Origin: Nemertoderma westbladi
Taxonomy: Eukaryota > Xenacoelomorpha > Nemertodermatida > Nemertodermatidae
Direction of reading: 5' to 3'
NCBI GenBank assembly: GCA_032718475.1
Contig: JAUCBJ010008445.1
Span: forward strand, 1 to 54,286
Length of the DNA: 54,286 nucleotides
Part shown: positions 1-10,336 of the stretch, piece after piece
Layout: the number at the start of each line of letters is the position of its first letter
Numbering within the stretch: the stretch's first letter is position 1
Translations under genes and position numbers: made by a program
Notes under the pieces: model-generated
The model's input: the letters and a program-made list of their open reading frames with translations, nothing else
Told to the model about the DNA's origin: nothing
Database searches by the model: none

Positions 1-43
1 CGTTTGCCTATGCTGGCCAGTTCCCCCCCAGGCGCTGGAATAC

Positions 44-1216
44 TCTAAAAAAGGTTTTCTAACTGTATATAGATTCCCCTCGCCCGCAAGGTACCTTTAC
101 AGGTGTTTTAACGGACATAAAAATCATTCTGCTATATACGTGTTTTAGTGGACATGGTAAGACAAAAACTTGTAATGCACCAACCACCTTTCACAGCTTA
201 GCCGTGATGATTCATATTACGACATCTAGCAGCTGGTTGCTGACATGGAAACAGCCATTGGACGCGTGGTTCTTTGTTTGGCTTGGGCCAATCAGGGCGG
301 TTTTTCCTGTCGACGTGTAGCTTTTAGTCGATCATAAGGAGAGTGTTCAGTCTTACTGTTTTTTCTGGATACTTTGTTGTTATTGCTGTCTAAGCCAGAA
401 ACACCGGCATTTTTGGATAGATACTGCTGTACCGTAAACTGCTTGAATTATCGAAAGTATAAACTGTTACCTAACTGACTTAAATCACTCATCTCACCTT
501 GATACTTTTAATTGCATTAATTATATTGTTTGTACTGTTATTTTACCGTCAGTTATTAATTGTAAATATTTGTTGATGGAAATATTGCTATTTGGATAAT
601 ACGGATAAATCACCCAATTCCCAATTTTCTTGATAACACTACAGGTTAGAGAGACCGGCTATATATAACAATTGCGATTTATATTAATGTGGTGTGTATT
701 GAATCCAATGTTATTTAGCAGACCCTACGTGAGTCAATTACTGCTCTCTTTATGTGTGATCAAATGTACTGACTGGCGGCAGAATAGTGTGTATGATTGT
801 GATTGGTAACAAAGTATTTCCTAAAGAATACGTTTTATACTTTAATCATAAGCAGTATCGTTGCGTTTTAGTATAAGTCTTAGTTCTGTTTAAATAGATA
901 AAGCGCCACGTCCTAAAGGAACTGTTAATATTTCCCGAAAGCCAATAATATCTGTCAGAGATTAATTATTAACGATCTATCGAATAATACATTAGGTATA
1001 CACTGCAACCTTACACTGTAATAATACAATTCAAGCATCCGAATTCAGTCTCCCGGGTGTAGATCCATCGGGTGAATGATCGCGCATGGGCTGACTTCGG
1101 CTAATGTTTTGCGTATTAGCATAAATTATTGTCGTATGCTAAAGTGGTTTTAATTAACTAAAAGACATATAAATTTTGGCAGGTTAAACTGCTAAAGGTC
1201 TTCAAAAGCGCGAACA
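44..1216 (+). mobile_element. Solo (or lone terminal) LTR of the BEL-3 family
   Basis: The segment aligns by eye along its length with the two LTRs of BEL-3 (19564-20771 and 31153-32355). Shared blocks include ggtgttttaacggacataaa near 104, gcgccacgtcctaaaggaac near 903, ggcaggttaaactgctaaag near 1179, and the terminal gcgcgaaca at 1216. It is clearly more diverged than the BEL-3 LTRs are from each other. No BEL coding sequence follows it, so it is either a solo LTR or the last LTR of an element lying off the left edge. The left boundary is approximate because the first bases have drifted. Confidence 0.8.
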
Positions 1217-1647
1217 GCCTATTAATTGAATTGTCCATCACTAAGTAGATTTAACTCGTAGTACGCAGGACACAGGGAGTCTACGTAGGACACAGGAGGT
1301 CTACGTAGCAACAACGGTGTGTGGGAGGGGGTCGATTGACCAATGATAAGGGAATTGGGTGCACTGGTGGGTTTGGTGTTGGGTGTTGGGATCCTACATG
1401 TATGCAACCCCTGTAGTTGCTTGCACATTATCGTAAGATGTATCTACCCAATTTATTTATTGTATATTCCTGTACCTAACAGGATACTGCGCTAACTAGC
1501 TCTTCCTGCCCATTTTATTGTGAATTATGTAATGTATTAAATTTGTTATAATTATGTATTATTTGGGAAAACAATCAATCAAACAGTCAGACTTATGCAC
1601 TTCAATTTCGACTTGAAATTTAATTTAATTTTTCAATAATCTAAGTA
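1217..1647. other. Non-coding spacer
   Basis: AT-rich sequence with no supported gene. It holds a short direct repeat near 1265-1310 built on ggacacaggaggtctacgta. The last bases abut the TTAA of the next element. Confidence 0.5.
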
Positions 1648-3218
1648 TTAACCCTATTAAACCCGGGGGGGGGGGGTGTCAATATGACCCCCCCCCCCCC
1701 CCGTGGTTTTTTTATTATAATTCTAAAACAAAACAAACGCAGTTGGGAATCTGAAATTTTTAATTACTTTTCCTAAAAATCTATTGTCTTCCTAGTAGTG
1801 AAAACCGTTTTCAAAAATATTGAGTACTTTTCGAGTTATAGCACCATTTTTTAACAATACTTTTGGCACTTTTTTTGAGACGTTTTTTGAAAATTATATT
1901 TCATTAAATATGAATTGTAACATCTCTATTTTTGATTTACAACGGTTTTTTGGTGTTAGAAATTTGATGGAATTCATATAAATTGATTTAGAAATTTCAA
2001 ACTTGTTTTTTTCGGTGGGTGCCAAATTTTGGTGCCAGCACCAAATTTTGAAATAAGTCAATTTTGTAAATTGATCGTTTGAAACTTGTTTTTTACGCAA
2101 TTGGGGTTTTTTGGGTTTCTGGATTCGATGAAATATATACGAGTTGCACAAAGCGTATCAAACTTGTATTTTCAGGTGCTGTGTGCAAATTTTGGTGCTA
2201 GCACGAAATTTTGAAAATCCATTCAATAGATAAAATTGCTTGTGACAATTTATTTCTTGCGTTTTAGAGGTTTATGGCTGTTCTGAATTCAACGGAAAAT
2301 ATAATTATCGAATTAGACATCTCAAACTTGTATTTTTCGGATGTGGGTGCAAAATGTGATGCTAGCAGCAAATTTTGAAAACCATCAAATATATCAATTG
2401 ATTGTGTCACCTTGTTTCTTGCGTTATACGGGTTTGTGATGGTTCTGAATTCAATGGAATCAGTAAAAATTTCATAAGAGATCTCAAACTTGTATTTTTC
2501 GCCGGTGGGTGAAAATTGTTGTGTCAGCACCAAATTTTGGAAAATATGCAAATTGATAAGTAGATAGTATCACCTTGTTTCTTGCATTATACGGGTTTAT
2601 GTGGGTCCTGAATCCGATGGAATCAATAAAAACAGCACTGGACATCGCAAACTTGTACTTTTTGGTGATGGGTACGAAATAATTTGCCAAATTACGCCGA
2701 AAAATACAAGTAGCAATGATCTGGCATATTAGAAATGTATTCCATTAGAATCTGCGCCCTTGAAAACCTGAAAATGTGAATTTATAGCATCGTATAAGCG
2801 AATTAAAAATTTTGTGTTCTAACTGAAAAGTGCTGGTTACTTGTTTTTTTCATTTTTTTCCTACGCAGATAGGACTAAACAGCCATTTATAGTAATCATA
2901 TCATTTTTTAATATTTTCCAATGTATTTTGCACCCCAGAAAACCTGTATTGAAAAATAATTAGCCGAAACTGTAACTTTCAAATTTGGTGAAAATTGTGC
3001 ACTACTTGTAATTTTGGTGCTGCAATATAACCACCCCAGTACATTTTTTCGAAATTTTTTTTTCGGTCGGATCCAGGCAAGTGATACCTAAGTACAAACA
3101 AAAAATCAGACGTTTTCGTAAATATTTGTAGATTTTAGAGGGGGGGGGGGGGGGGGGGGGGGTCAATATGACCCCCCCGGTATTTGTACATTTTATAGCC
3201 CGGTACTAATAGGGTTAA
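1648..3218. mobile_element. piggyBac-type non-autonomous DNA transposon (MITE-like)
   Basis: TTAA occurs at both ends (1648-1651 and 3215-3218), matching piggyBac target duplication. The inner ends are inverted: left starts CCCTATTAAACCCGGGG and right reads, on the minus strand, CCCTATTAGTACCGGG. Inside each end lies a long G run, then gtcaatatga, then a C run (1665-1703 and 3139-3177), a subterminal G/C-rich inverted repeat typical of piggyBac termini. No transposase is encoded; the interior is AT-rich tandem repeats. The element is therefore a non-autonomous copy of about 1.56 kb. Confidence 0.75.
1940..2700. repeat. About 163-bp tandem repeat inside the piggyBac-type element
   Basis: The phrase tcaaacttgtatttttcgg and its variants recur at about 1995, 2157, 2322, 2483 and 2645, a spacing of 161-165 bp. 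Each unit also carries a form of gctagcaccaaattttgaaa and a form of cttgtttcttgcgttatacg. The copies are diverged, so the array is not recent. The apparent reading frames across it are repeat artefacts. Confidence 0.8.
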
Positions 3219-3374
3219 AGTATACCTGTACACTAATTAAATATATTTCTGTGAAGAATCTTATTCTGAATATTATTTCTCAAACTGGGTATCCGTTCTC
3301 AAACCTTTTACTAATGATAGTCAACGGAGAATTTCGGTAGGTAAAGTAAGACTGGGGTAAGAGTTGAGAAATCA
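3219..3374. other. Flank between MITE and BEL-1
   Basis: Non-coding. The stretch 3225-3295 (cctgtacactaattaaatat and following) is closely repeated in the same orientation at 38349-38420, beyond the other end of BEL-1. The last five bases, aatca, are the candidate left target duplication of BEL-1. Confidence 0.6.
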
Positions 3375-4023
3375 TATAAGCGGATTCAATTCCCTGCACT
3401 ACCCAGCGGAAACTGGGCGAAGTGGCATTTTACCAATTATACTTGGGAAGTTGACATTACCAATAATAATGTCAATATCACCTAATAACCAATTTAGGCG
3501 ATACACATCGCCAGCCACAAAGAAAGTTGAGAGGTCATAAACCATCTCAGAGGGACAAAGGGGCTAGCAGGGCTAGCACATGGGGATAGTGGCAACAGGT
3601 AGTGGCGTGATGGTAATTAATCGGATTAGCCAATGATGGGAGTGGAAACTGGTTATTGGAACGCATCTACTGGCCATGCCACTCAATACAGTAGCTGTGA
3701 TTAATATGTGTTAGTAATATTTTGTATTATATTGTGTTATAATATATATTGTGGATTATGATACAGTTGGTAATCTGTAGAGTTGTGAGACCGGAACAGT
3801 TTTTAACTGTCGTCATTACCGTGCTATTATATTCTGACTGTGCTATTATTATGTTCTGTGATTATAACAACTAAGACTAAAACTGAGTTATTCCAACGGC
3901 CTCCGGCCTATTATATTATATTCAGACACCACAGCCTTTCAGCAGCCTACGGACGCAGCGACGCGTATAACACAAACACACCGGTCAGGGTCCAAACTGC
4001 CAACTCCGTTGGATCCCGTCACA
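3375..4023 (+). mobile_element. BEL-1 5' LTR
   Basis: It matches 37023-37689 from agcggattcaattccctgca through to ggatcccgtcaca. The first base pair has drifted from TG to TA, while the end keeps CA. It carries an AT-rich TATA-like stretch near 3736-3755. The 3' copy has an extra block near 37290-37340. Confidence 0.85.
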
Positions 4024-4636
4024 GTTAAAAACTGCCAACAAGTCAACAGCCATTTAAATAAACTGTGACCACAGCCAGCGCCAACGAGAAGATGAGCGAA
4101 CACAAGATGCCCCAAGGTCCAGAGGGAGAAACGAGCCCGCCGCGAACCCCGAGCGACAGAGATCAGACGATTTGGAAAGCAGCGACGAGGCCACACTGGA
4201 TTCGCCAATGAGGGATGCTCCGGTTGTTGAGGAGGAGATCGGTCGAGTACGAGGAGGAGGGGGGAGCGAGTCGATGCGAGATCACAGTGGAGAATGAGGT
4301 ACCGAAGTCGCCGGCCAACCAGTGGCCGAGGGCGGCGAACGGCCCACCAGAACGGCAACGGTGGGGCTGACGGTACGGCGCCGGATGAGGAGGGAAGGTC
4401 AAGTCCAGGAGGAAGACGTCGGGATGAGCGATCGCCTATGAAGAGGGTACAACGCTACCAGGAAGTTGTTGAAGGACGCTTGAGAGGGAGGAAAGGTAGA
4501 CCAGCCCAAGTTGTACCGGAGGCTAGGTGAGTGCAACAAACATTTTCGCTACCGAGTCCGAATTGGGCAGGGGGAACTAGGAAGTGAGAGGGCAAGGGGG
4601 GTTGCCACAGAACTGTTAGAATTGTGGTGATCCGAG
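4024..4636 (+). other. BEL-1 5' leader, no supported gene
   Basis: The region lies between the 5' LTR and the first recognisable gag-like reading frame. It is GC-rich and has short open frames on both strands, none of which I recognise. A primer-binding site should lie just after 4023, but I could not match one to a tRNA. Confidence 0.4.
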
Positions 4637-5202
4637 GTGGTGGCAGCTGGTGTGGTGTACATAGGGCCTTATCTAGTAGATGCGAGGGGGATTAAGTTAG
4701 TGGGATGGGTGGACCCACACGACACCGAACCCGAGGTTAACGCCAAAGATGCGGTGTCATTGGTTAGTAGGAATGCTAGTAAGCATGGGAAAATTAGTAG
4801 GACGAACAGGCAACGGGAGTTTGTCGCAACCGAAAAGTTGGCTACATCCTCCGCGAAAGCAAGAATGGTGTTAGAGATAGATCTGGCGTGTCAACTAGAC
4901 ATAGTCGCGCTGGATCAAAAGGAACTAGAGAGACTGCTTTACTAGAAAGGGAAAGGGAACTAGCGAGAGAGTGTAAAGAGAGGGGCGAGAGGGTGGTGAG
5001 AAACTATAGAGAGCGGGAGGAGAGAGAAATGAATGAGTGCGAGGAGCGACAGGTGAGAGGGGAAAATGAGCGCAAGGAGCGAGAGGCGAGAGAAGAAAAC
5101 GAGGGCAAGGAGCGAGAATCGAGAAGAGCTGAGAGGATTGAGAGAGAAGGGAACGAGCGTAGAGAGTGGGAGGCGAGGGAGGCAGAGTTAGCTGACCAGT
5201 AA
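4637..5202 (+). pseudogene. BEL-1 gag N-terminal region, frameshifted
   Basis: Two overlapping frames (4637-4945 and 4888-5202) read as one broken protein. The first part, about 100 residues, has no recognised domain. The second is an extremely charged Glu/Arg-rich segment of about 90 residues, built on repeats such as EREAREENEGKERE, predicted to form a coiled coil. Such a charged helix upstream of the gag capsid-like region fits a BEL gag, and BEL-3 has an Ala/Glu/Arg version in the same relative place. The frame changes between the two parts around 4890-4945. I infer gag from position and composition, not from a recognised motif. Confidence 0.5.
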
Positions 5203-5254
5203 ACGTATGCGGGATGATATGCATACCCGGTTGAGGGGGTTAACGCAATACCAG

Positions 5255-7665
5255 GTGAAACAGAAGCGCCAATTAGAACTGGCAAAAATGTGTTTATCGG
5301 AGTGTGAGGCTGGTTCGGGTAGTATTTATGATGAACCAAATGTGATAGAAACCTTTGTTAATATGCCACTTACAGGTACCGCACGACAGACCCAAGACTG
5401 GTATGACCGGATGGGGTGGTAATAACAATACGTTTAATGAAGTTAATGTTAATAGTACTGTAATAGATAACCCTAATACTAATGAAACTTTTCTTGCAGG
5501 AGATAATATTTTGCCCGGTAATTATTCCAACAATTGTGCACAAAGTAATTTAAGTAATAATGTAAATAACAGTGAACAAAGTCATTTAAATAATATAAAT
5601 ATTGCTGATCAAAATTATTTAAATAATTTAAACAATAATCCGGTTTACAATATAATAAATAACCCCGGCGGAATTAATCAAAATAATATAATTAATAATG
5701 TAAGAAATCAACAGGGCGAGACTATTAGCGGTGCAATTTATATAAATGTAGGGGAAACAGGCAATATGCCTAGTGAGAACCTACAAGGCTACGCAGTAGC
5801 GCAGGGAGGAGCGAGGGTGAATAAACCCAGTGAGGGTAGAAGTAATGCATCGACTGGAGGGGAACATGGGGGCGAAATAAAAGGTGACGGGTGGGGGGGG
5901 GGGGGGTACGGGTGCCCCACCACAACCAATCAATGACGAATGGGGGGGGGGGGGGCAGAGAATGCCCCACGAGCGTCGGCAGATAATGCGCACAGTGATT
6001 TAAATGAACCGTGGCACCCAATGGCGGATGAGAGGGGGGGGGGCAGAGAATGCCCAACGAGCGTCGGCAGATAATGCGCGTGGTGAGTTAAATGAACCGT
6101 GGCACCCGATGACAGAGGATAGTAGAAGGACTGCGAATATCTGCGGGGCCATCCAACCGGGCAGAGGCCGGGACGTTGGTGCCGTAAGCGGCCAAATGAG
6201 GAAACGTCGAGCCCACTCGGAAAACGGAATAAGAACAGTGGAGTTCATACTTGAGATCGAAATGAGATCTCACGAGGGAGGACATTACGCTGGAGTCAAA
6301 AGAAGCGAGAAGGGAAGAGGAAGTGTTGCTATGGGCAACCAGAGAGGAAGGACGGACAGTGGACAGTCGATAGTCGAGATGGAGATAGAGAGCTGGTGGG
6401 GTCGTACTCCGGGAGATTGCCGTCGCCCCAGAGAAACACAACCTGGTGAAATATACCACACACTGGGAGAGGGGTACTTGAGTGTACTGGTATGAGGAAG
6501 AAGACAGGAGAGGGGATTGCAATGCAATAGAGAATGTGAGGGAATGCAATATCAGACGAAGCAAAAATGCCAATTAGAACTAGCAAAAAGGGTTTATCAG
6601 AGAGCGAGGCTGGTTTGGGAAGTATTTAAGAGGAACCAGGGGTGATGGAAACCTTTGTTAATACCCCACTTACAGGTACCGGATGACAGACCCAGAACTG
6701 GTGTGACCGGATGGACGAATGGTGGGTAATGACAATACGTTTAATGAAAACGTTATTATTAATAGTACCGTAGTAGATAACCCTAATACTAACGAACGAA
6801 ACATTTTTTGCAGGAAATAATATTTTGGTTGATAATAATGATAATAATTCTGGTACGGCAAATAATTTAAACAATAATATAACAAATAATAAAGGTGAAG
6901 AAAATAACTTAAATAATAATGTAAATATTGGTGCGCTAAATATCCAAAGTAATTTAAATAACAACCCAGCCACAGCAAATAATACTATAATAAATAATCC
7001 TGGTGAAATTGATCAAAATAATCTAAATAATAACGTAATATATATACAGGGTGAGGCTAGTGGCGATATAATTAATACAAACGTTGGGGAAGCAGGTAAT
7101 TCGCCCAGCCCCACAGATGTCGACGGGAAATGCGCTCAGTGATTCAAGTGAACCGGGGCTCCCGATGATGAAGGAAAGGGGGGGGAGGGCAGCAGAAGCC
7201 CCATGAGTGTCGGCAGATAATGCGCGTGGTGAGTTAAGTGAACCGTGGCACCCAGCGACAGAGGATAATAGGAGGGCAACGAATATCTGCGCGGCCGTAC
7301 AACTGGGCAGAGGGAGGGACGTTGGTGCCGTAAGCAGCCAAACGAGAAAATGTCGAGACAACTCGGAAGATGGAAGAAGGACAGTAGAGTTCATCCGGGA
7401 GGTCGATACGAGACCTCATGAAGGAGGACATAATGCTGAAACCAGAAGAAGTGAGGTGGAACGAGGTTGTGTTGCTACGGGCAATCAGAGACATCGAGAG
7501 AGGATGGACAGTGAACCGTCGATAGTCGAACTAGAGAGAGAGAGCCGGTAGGGTTGTACTCCGGGAGATTGCCGTCGCCCCGAAGGAACACAACCTGGCG
7601 AAATATACCATACACCAGGAGAGGGGTACAGAGTGTACCGATACGAGGAGGAAAACGGAGGAGGG
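5255..7665 (+). repeat. Large tandem duplication (about 1.3-kb unit, two copies) in BEL-1 gag region
   Basis: Copy 1 (about 5255-6548) and copy 2 (about 6549-7665) share the same order of landmarks. These are ccaattagaactggcaaaaa (5269; variant at 6569), cctttgttaatatgccactt (5352; variant at 6652), an Asn-rich stretch, the cggcagataatgcgcgtgg block (6065; 7211) and gccgtcgccccagagaaac (6418; variant at 7570). Each copy encodes a low-complexity Asn-rich run (5430-5700 and 6750-7050) of alternating NN, NNL and NNN. Within copy 1 an extra block of about 88 bp, with a run of 10 or more Gs, is itself repeated (5957-6045 and following). Confidence 0.75.
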
Positions 7666-8329
7666 GATCGGAGGGAAACTTCCCATCGGAACGTAGCTGC
7701 AGATTGAGGATATGGTAGTTGCGGGAAGGAGTTCTCGGAATATTCGAGAAGATTAAACGTCAATCCGGAGGGACACAGGCAGACTACAGAATATACTGTA
7801 GGCCTTACTGCGCATACTATAGGCCATGCTGGGAGAGATAGTTTGGCGATAGGGTAGCGCGAATGCCGGGATTGCACCCGGAGGTCGCGGCATACATACT
7901 GGTTAGTAGGCAGGAACCTGATAGGCCTATACCGATACCTGCACTCCAGTATGACTATAATATGCAGGGATACAATATATACTCAGGGGAGGGGGGGGGG
8001 GTATTGCAGATAGGTGTATGGGCCCCAATATAATGACATCAACCCCAGTACCAAATATAACATCGGTGGGGGGGGGGGGGGGGACAGGGTGACATTCCCC
8101 CATTACAGTATCCGCAATACGCACCTGCATGGAGCCTGCATCCCTACCGTCGAGCACGCTGGAAGTACAAGCGATGGGAACGGTAACACTCATCGACAAG
8201 CCACCAAGGTATTGAAGGAGGATTCACGACCGCATGGAGAGCCCTTGACATGGAATTTGGCCATCCTGCGAAGATTATCTGACAAACCTTAAGGGGAATA
8301 ACTTCAGGCGGACTCGCAGATAACCCCGT
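7666..8329 (+). other. Decayed BEL-1 gag sequence with poly-G runs
   Basis: Proline/tyrosine-rich short frames with G runs at about 7987-7999 and 8067-8082 break any continuous frame. This is likely the linker between the repeated gag region and the capsid-like domain. No motif was recognised. Confidence 0.4.
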
Positions 8330-8580
8330 TAGCATCAATAATTTCGCTAACAATGTAGAGAAAGCGCTAATAGCGTTAAAGACTCTAGATGCACATTACG
8401 AACTTAATGCATCGAACAACATCACCACGATAGCACAGGCACTACCGATCTGGCTGAGGAACAAATGGAGAAAGATCGCTTTCTCCACTCGAGAAAGGAA
8501 AGGTGCAGAGCCAGGGTTGGAGGAGATGTCGAACTTCCTGAACTACAAAGGCGGAGCTAATAACAGATCCACTCTATAGT
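8330..8580 (+). pseudogene. BEL-1 gag capsid-like (DUF1759-type) C-terminal remnant
   Basis: Reading plus-strand codons around 8366-8578 gives an amphipathic region with ALKTLDAHYELN, then LPIWLRNKWRK, then a phrase ending EEMSNFLNYK. The pattern 'LP..l..kW ... dl..FL' is that of the end of the BEL/Pao gag domain, as seen intact in BEL-3 near codons 640-700. It is bounded by a stop at about 8577 and lies directly upstream of the zinc-knuckle segment. Only the C-terminal part is readable. Confidence 0.55.
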
Positions 8581-8756
8581 GAGGACAGTCTAGGCAAGGC
8601 AACAAAAACGGAATACAGCCAACCTAAACCCGAAAATAGTGCGGCGAATGCACTTCCGAAGGTGAGGCAGTCGCTACCGTATGCAGCCACACAGGGGACT
8701 TCACGTCCACAGGGAGTAGAGCCACACCGTGGTAGGGACAGATACCAAGTAACAAC

Positions 8757-9558
8757 ATGAACAAATACAAACCCAATACCCCCAGTAGGCCGAGTCCAAG
8801 TAACCAAAACACTAAACCGCTAGATATGAATCTAAGTGCAATACGTGAAGTGCTATATGAGGAATGCTACAATCCCGATTACAAATGTCAATTGCATAGA
8901 AACGGGACCCATAAGACCATGGACTGCAAGCATTGGCAGGCGTTACTTAAACAAGATTGGATAGCCTACACTGGTAAGAATGGACTATGTCATCGATGCA
9001 TGGTAGGAGGACACAGGAAGGATGAGTGCCAGGAACCGCCGATAAAATATGCCGAGACTGATGGGACTGGAGGCCAGGCGATGGTGACAAGCACCATGGG
9101 AGCAAAGAGGAGGGGAACAGTATTACTCGGAGTAGTACCAGTGAGGATAATAAGGGTGAACGAGCTATCGGTTACAACGCTAATGCTGCTCAATAGCGGA
9201 GCAGCGTTCACGCTAGCGGAAAGTTGGGTGGCCGAAAAGATAGGGTTATAGACAAGGTCAAGTAAGATGGCGGTAACCACAATTTCCAGCAAGGATGAGG
9301 TCATGAAAATGAGGACGGGATGATGCAAAATAGCAGCGATAACACCAGTGTGCAACTATGGGGCTACCATCAAACCCATTCAGATAATAGAGTCAATCAA
9401 CATTAACGCCAGGCAACCTACAAAGATCAAAAACGAGCAATACCGGTACCTGGACAATATTGACTTCTCCATGCCCGAAATGGACGTCCCGAAACTCATA
9501 GTCGGCATGGACTGTCTGACGGCCCACGAGAGACTACAGACCGTCTTTGGCGAGGATA
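8757..9558 (+). pseudogene. BEL-1 zinc knuckles and aspartic protease, broken
   Basis: The frame 8757-9251 contains two Cys/His clusters of the BEL type (C..H......C, then CHRCMVGGHRKDEC). A protease-like segment LLNSGAAFTLAES follows, in which the expected D-S/T-G catalytic motif reads NSG. A stop at 9249 precedes further protease-like sequence in another frame (9348-9558, including IVGMDCLTAHERLQ). The Asp-to-Asn change and the stops argue that this protease is dead. The coding sequence is interrupted at 9558 by a LINE insertion and resumes after the target duplication at 10280. Confidence 0.75.
9502..9558 (+). repeat. Left copy of 57-bp target-site duplication
   Basis: It starts tcggcatggactgtctgacg and ends ggcgaggata; it is the same as 10280-10336 by eye. 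It is BEL-1 protease-region coding sequence duplicated on LINE insertion. Confidence 0.92.
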
Positions 9559-10279
9559 CTACTACTACTACTAGTATCGGCATGCTCCATTGCAGCTGCA
9601 TTTTTAAGAATGCTGTGCCGGCTTGTCGACAAAATTGCGCCAACACAACTCGCAATCACCAATGACATTTGCTAGATCATCCGCATCTTCAAGGCCAGTG
9701 TCCTTTAAGATGCATCTCAAGAAAGTCATGGGCTGTCCACCATGCTTTTTCACTCCATGAGGCTGCCAAAGTACAAGATTATGCACTGGCTGGTCCTCAC
9801 GGCGAAAGCAATGTCCTGCAAAGCGGAGGCGATTTTGTTCTAGTGTCAAGCTTGGGGGAACCAATGAGACACCTCCAATGTTATATAGTGTCTGGTTGGA
9901 GATGTGTGCATTGTACTTGACACAATGAACCCGGCGTAGCATTCTCGTGAATGTGCCATCCAGAGATTTGGTGTCCTCAGCAGTTAGAGCCCAGCGTGGA
10001 CTCCCATAGAGGAGTACTGGAACTACTGCTGCTCTAAATAATTGGACCTTAAGTTTCCGATTAATTCTCGGTGACTTCCAAATCCTGGAAAGCATTCAAG
10101 GCTGCCCATGCCTTTCCCTTACGTATTCGAAGGTCCTCACCTGACTTCCGGATCCATGATCCCAGGTAACAGAAATCGTCCACTTGCTCAAGCATACCAT
10201 CCTTTGAGCTTATGCTCATCTGATCAGAGACTTGCTGAGAACTTTCAAAGTTAACTGTCAAAATTTTGTTCTTTCTGGA
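9559..10279 (-). mobile_element. 5'-truncated LINE insertion (minus strand) with 57-bp target duplication
   Basis: The body is bracketed by two copies of the same 57-bp sequence (9502-9558 and 10280-10336), a long target-site duplication as made by APE-type LINEs. On the minus strand it reads the thumb/tail part of a LINE RT: the FCYLGS motif near 10170, then LFRAAVVPVLLYGSPRWAL. It ends in a (TAG)n tail at 9559-9575. It is nearly identical to the 3' part of the LINE at 39036-45992 (right piece 45473-45992, same tail), so the two belong to one family. A frame change lies near 10075. Confidence 0.9.
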
Positions 10280-10336
10280 TCGGCATGGACTGTCTGACGG
10301 CCCACGAGAGACTACAGACCGTCTTTGGCGAGGATA
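10280..10336 (+). repeat. Right copy of 57-bp target-site duplication
   Basis: It is the same sequence as 9502-9558. BEL-1 coding sequence continues from here. Confidence 0.92.

Noticed and set aside
2264-2690. Repetitive minus-strand peptides in the piggyBac-type element
   Set aside because: They follow the 163-bp repeat period and contain no transposase motif.
3840-4358. Short coding frames in and just after the BEL-1 5' LTR
   Set aside because: The same frame recurs in the 3' LTR (37506 on) because the LTR is duplicated; no recognisable protein.
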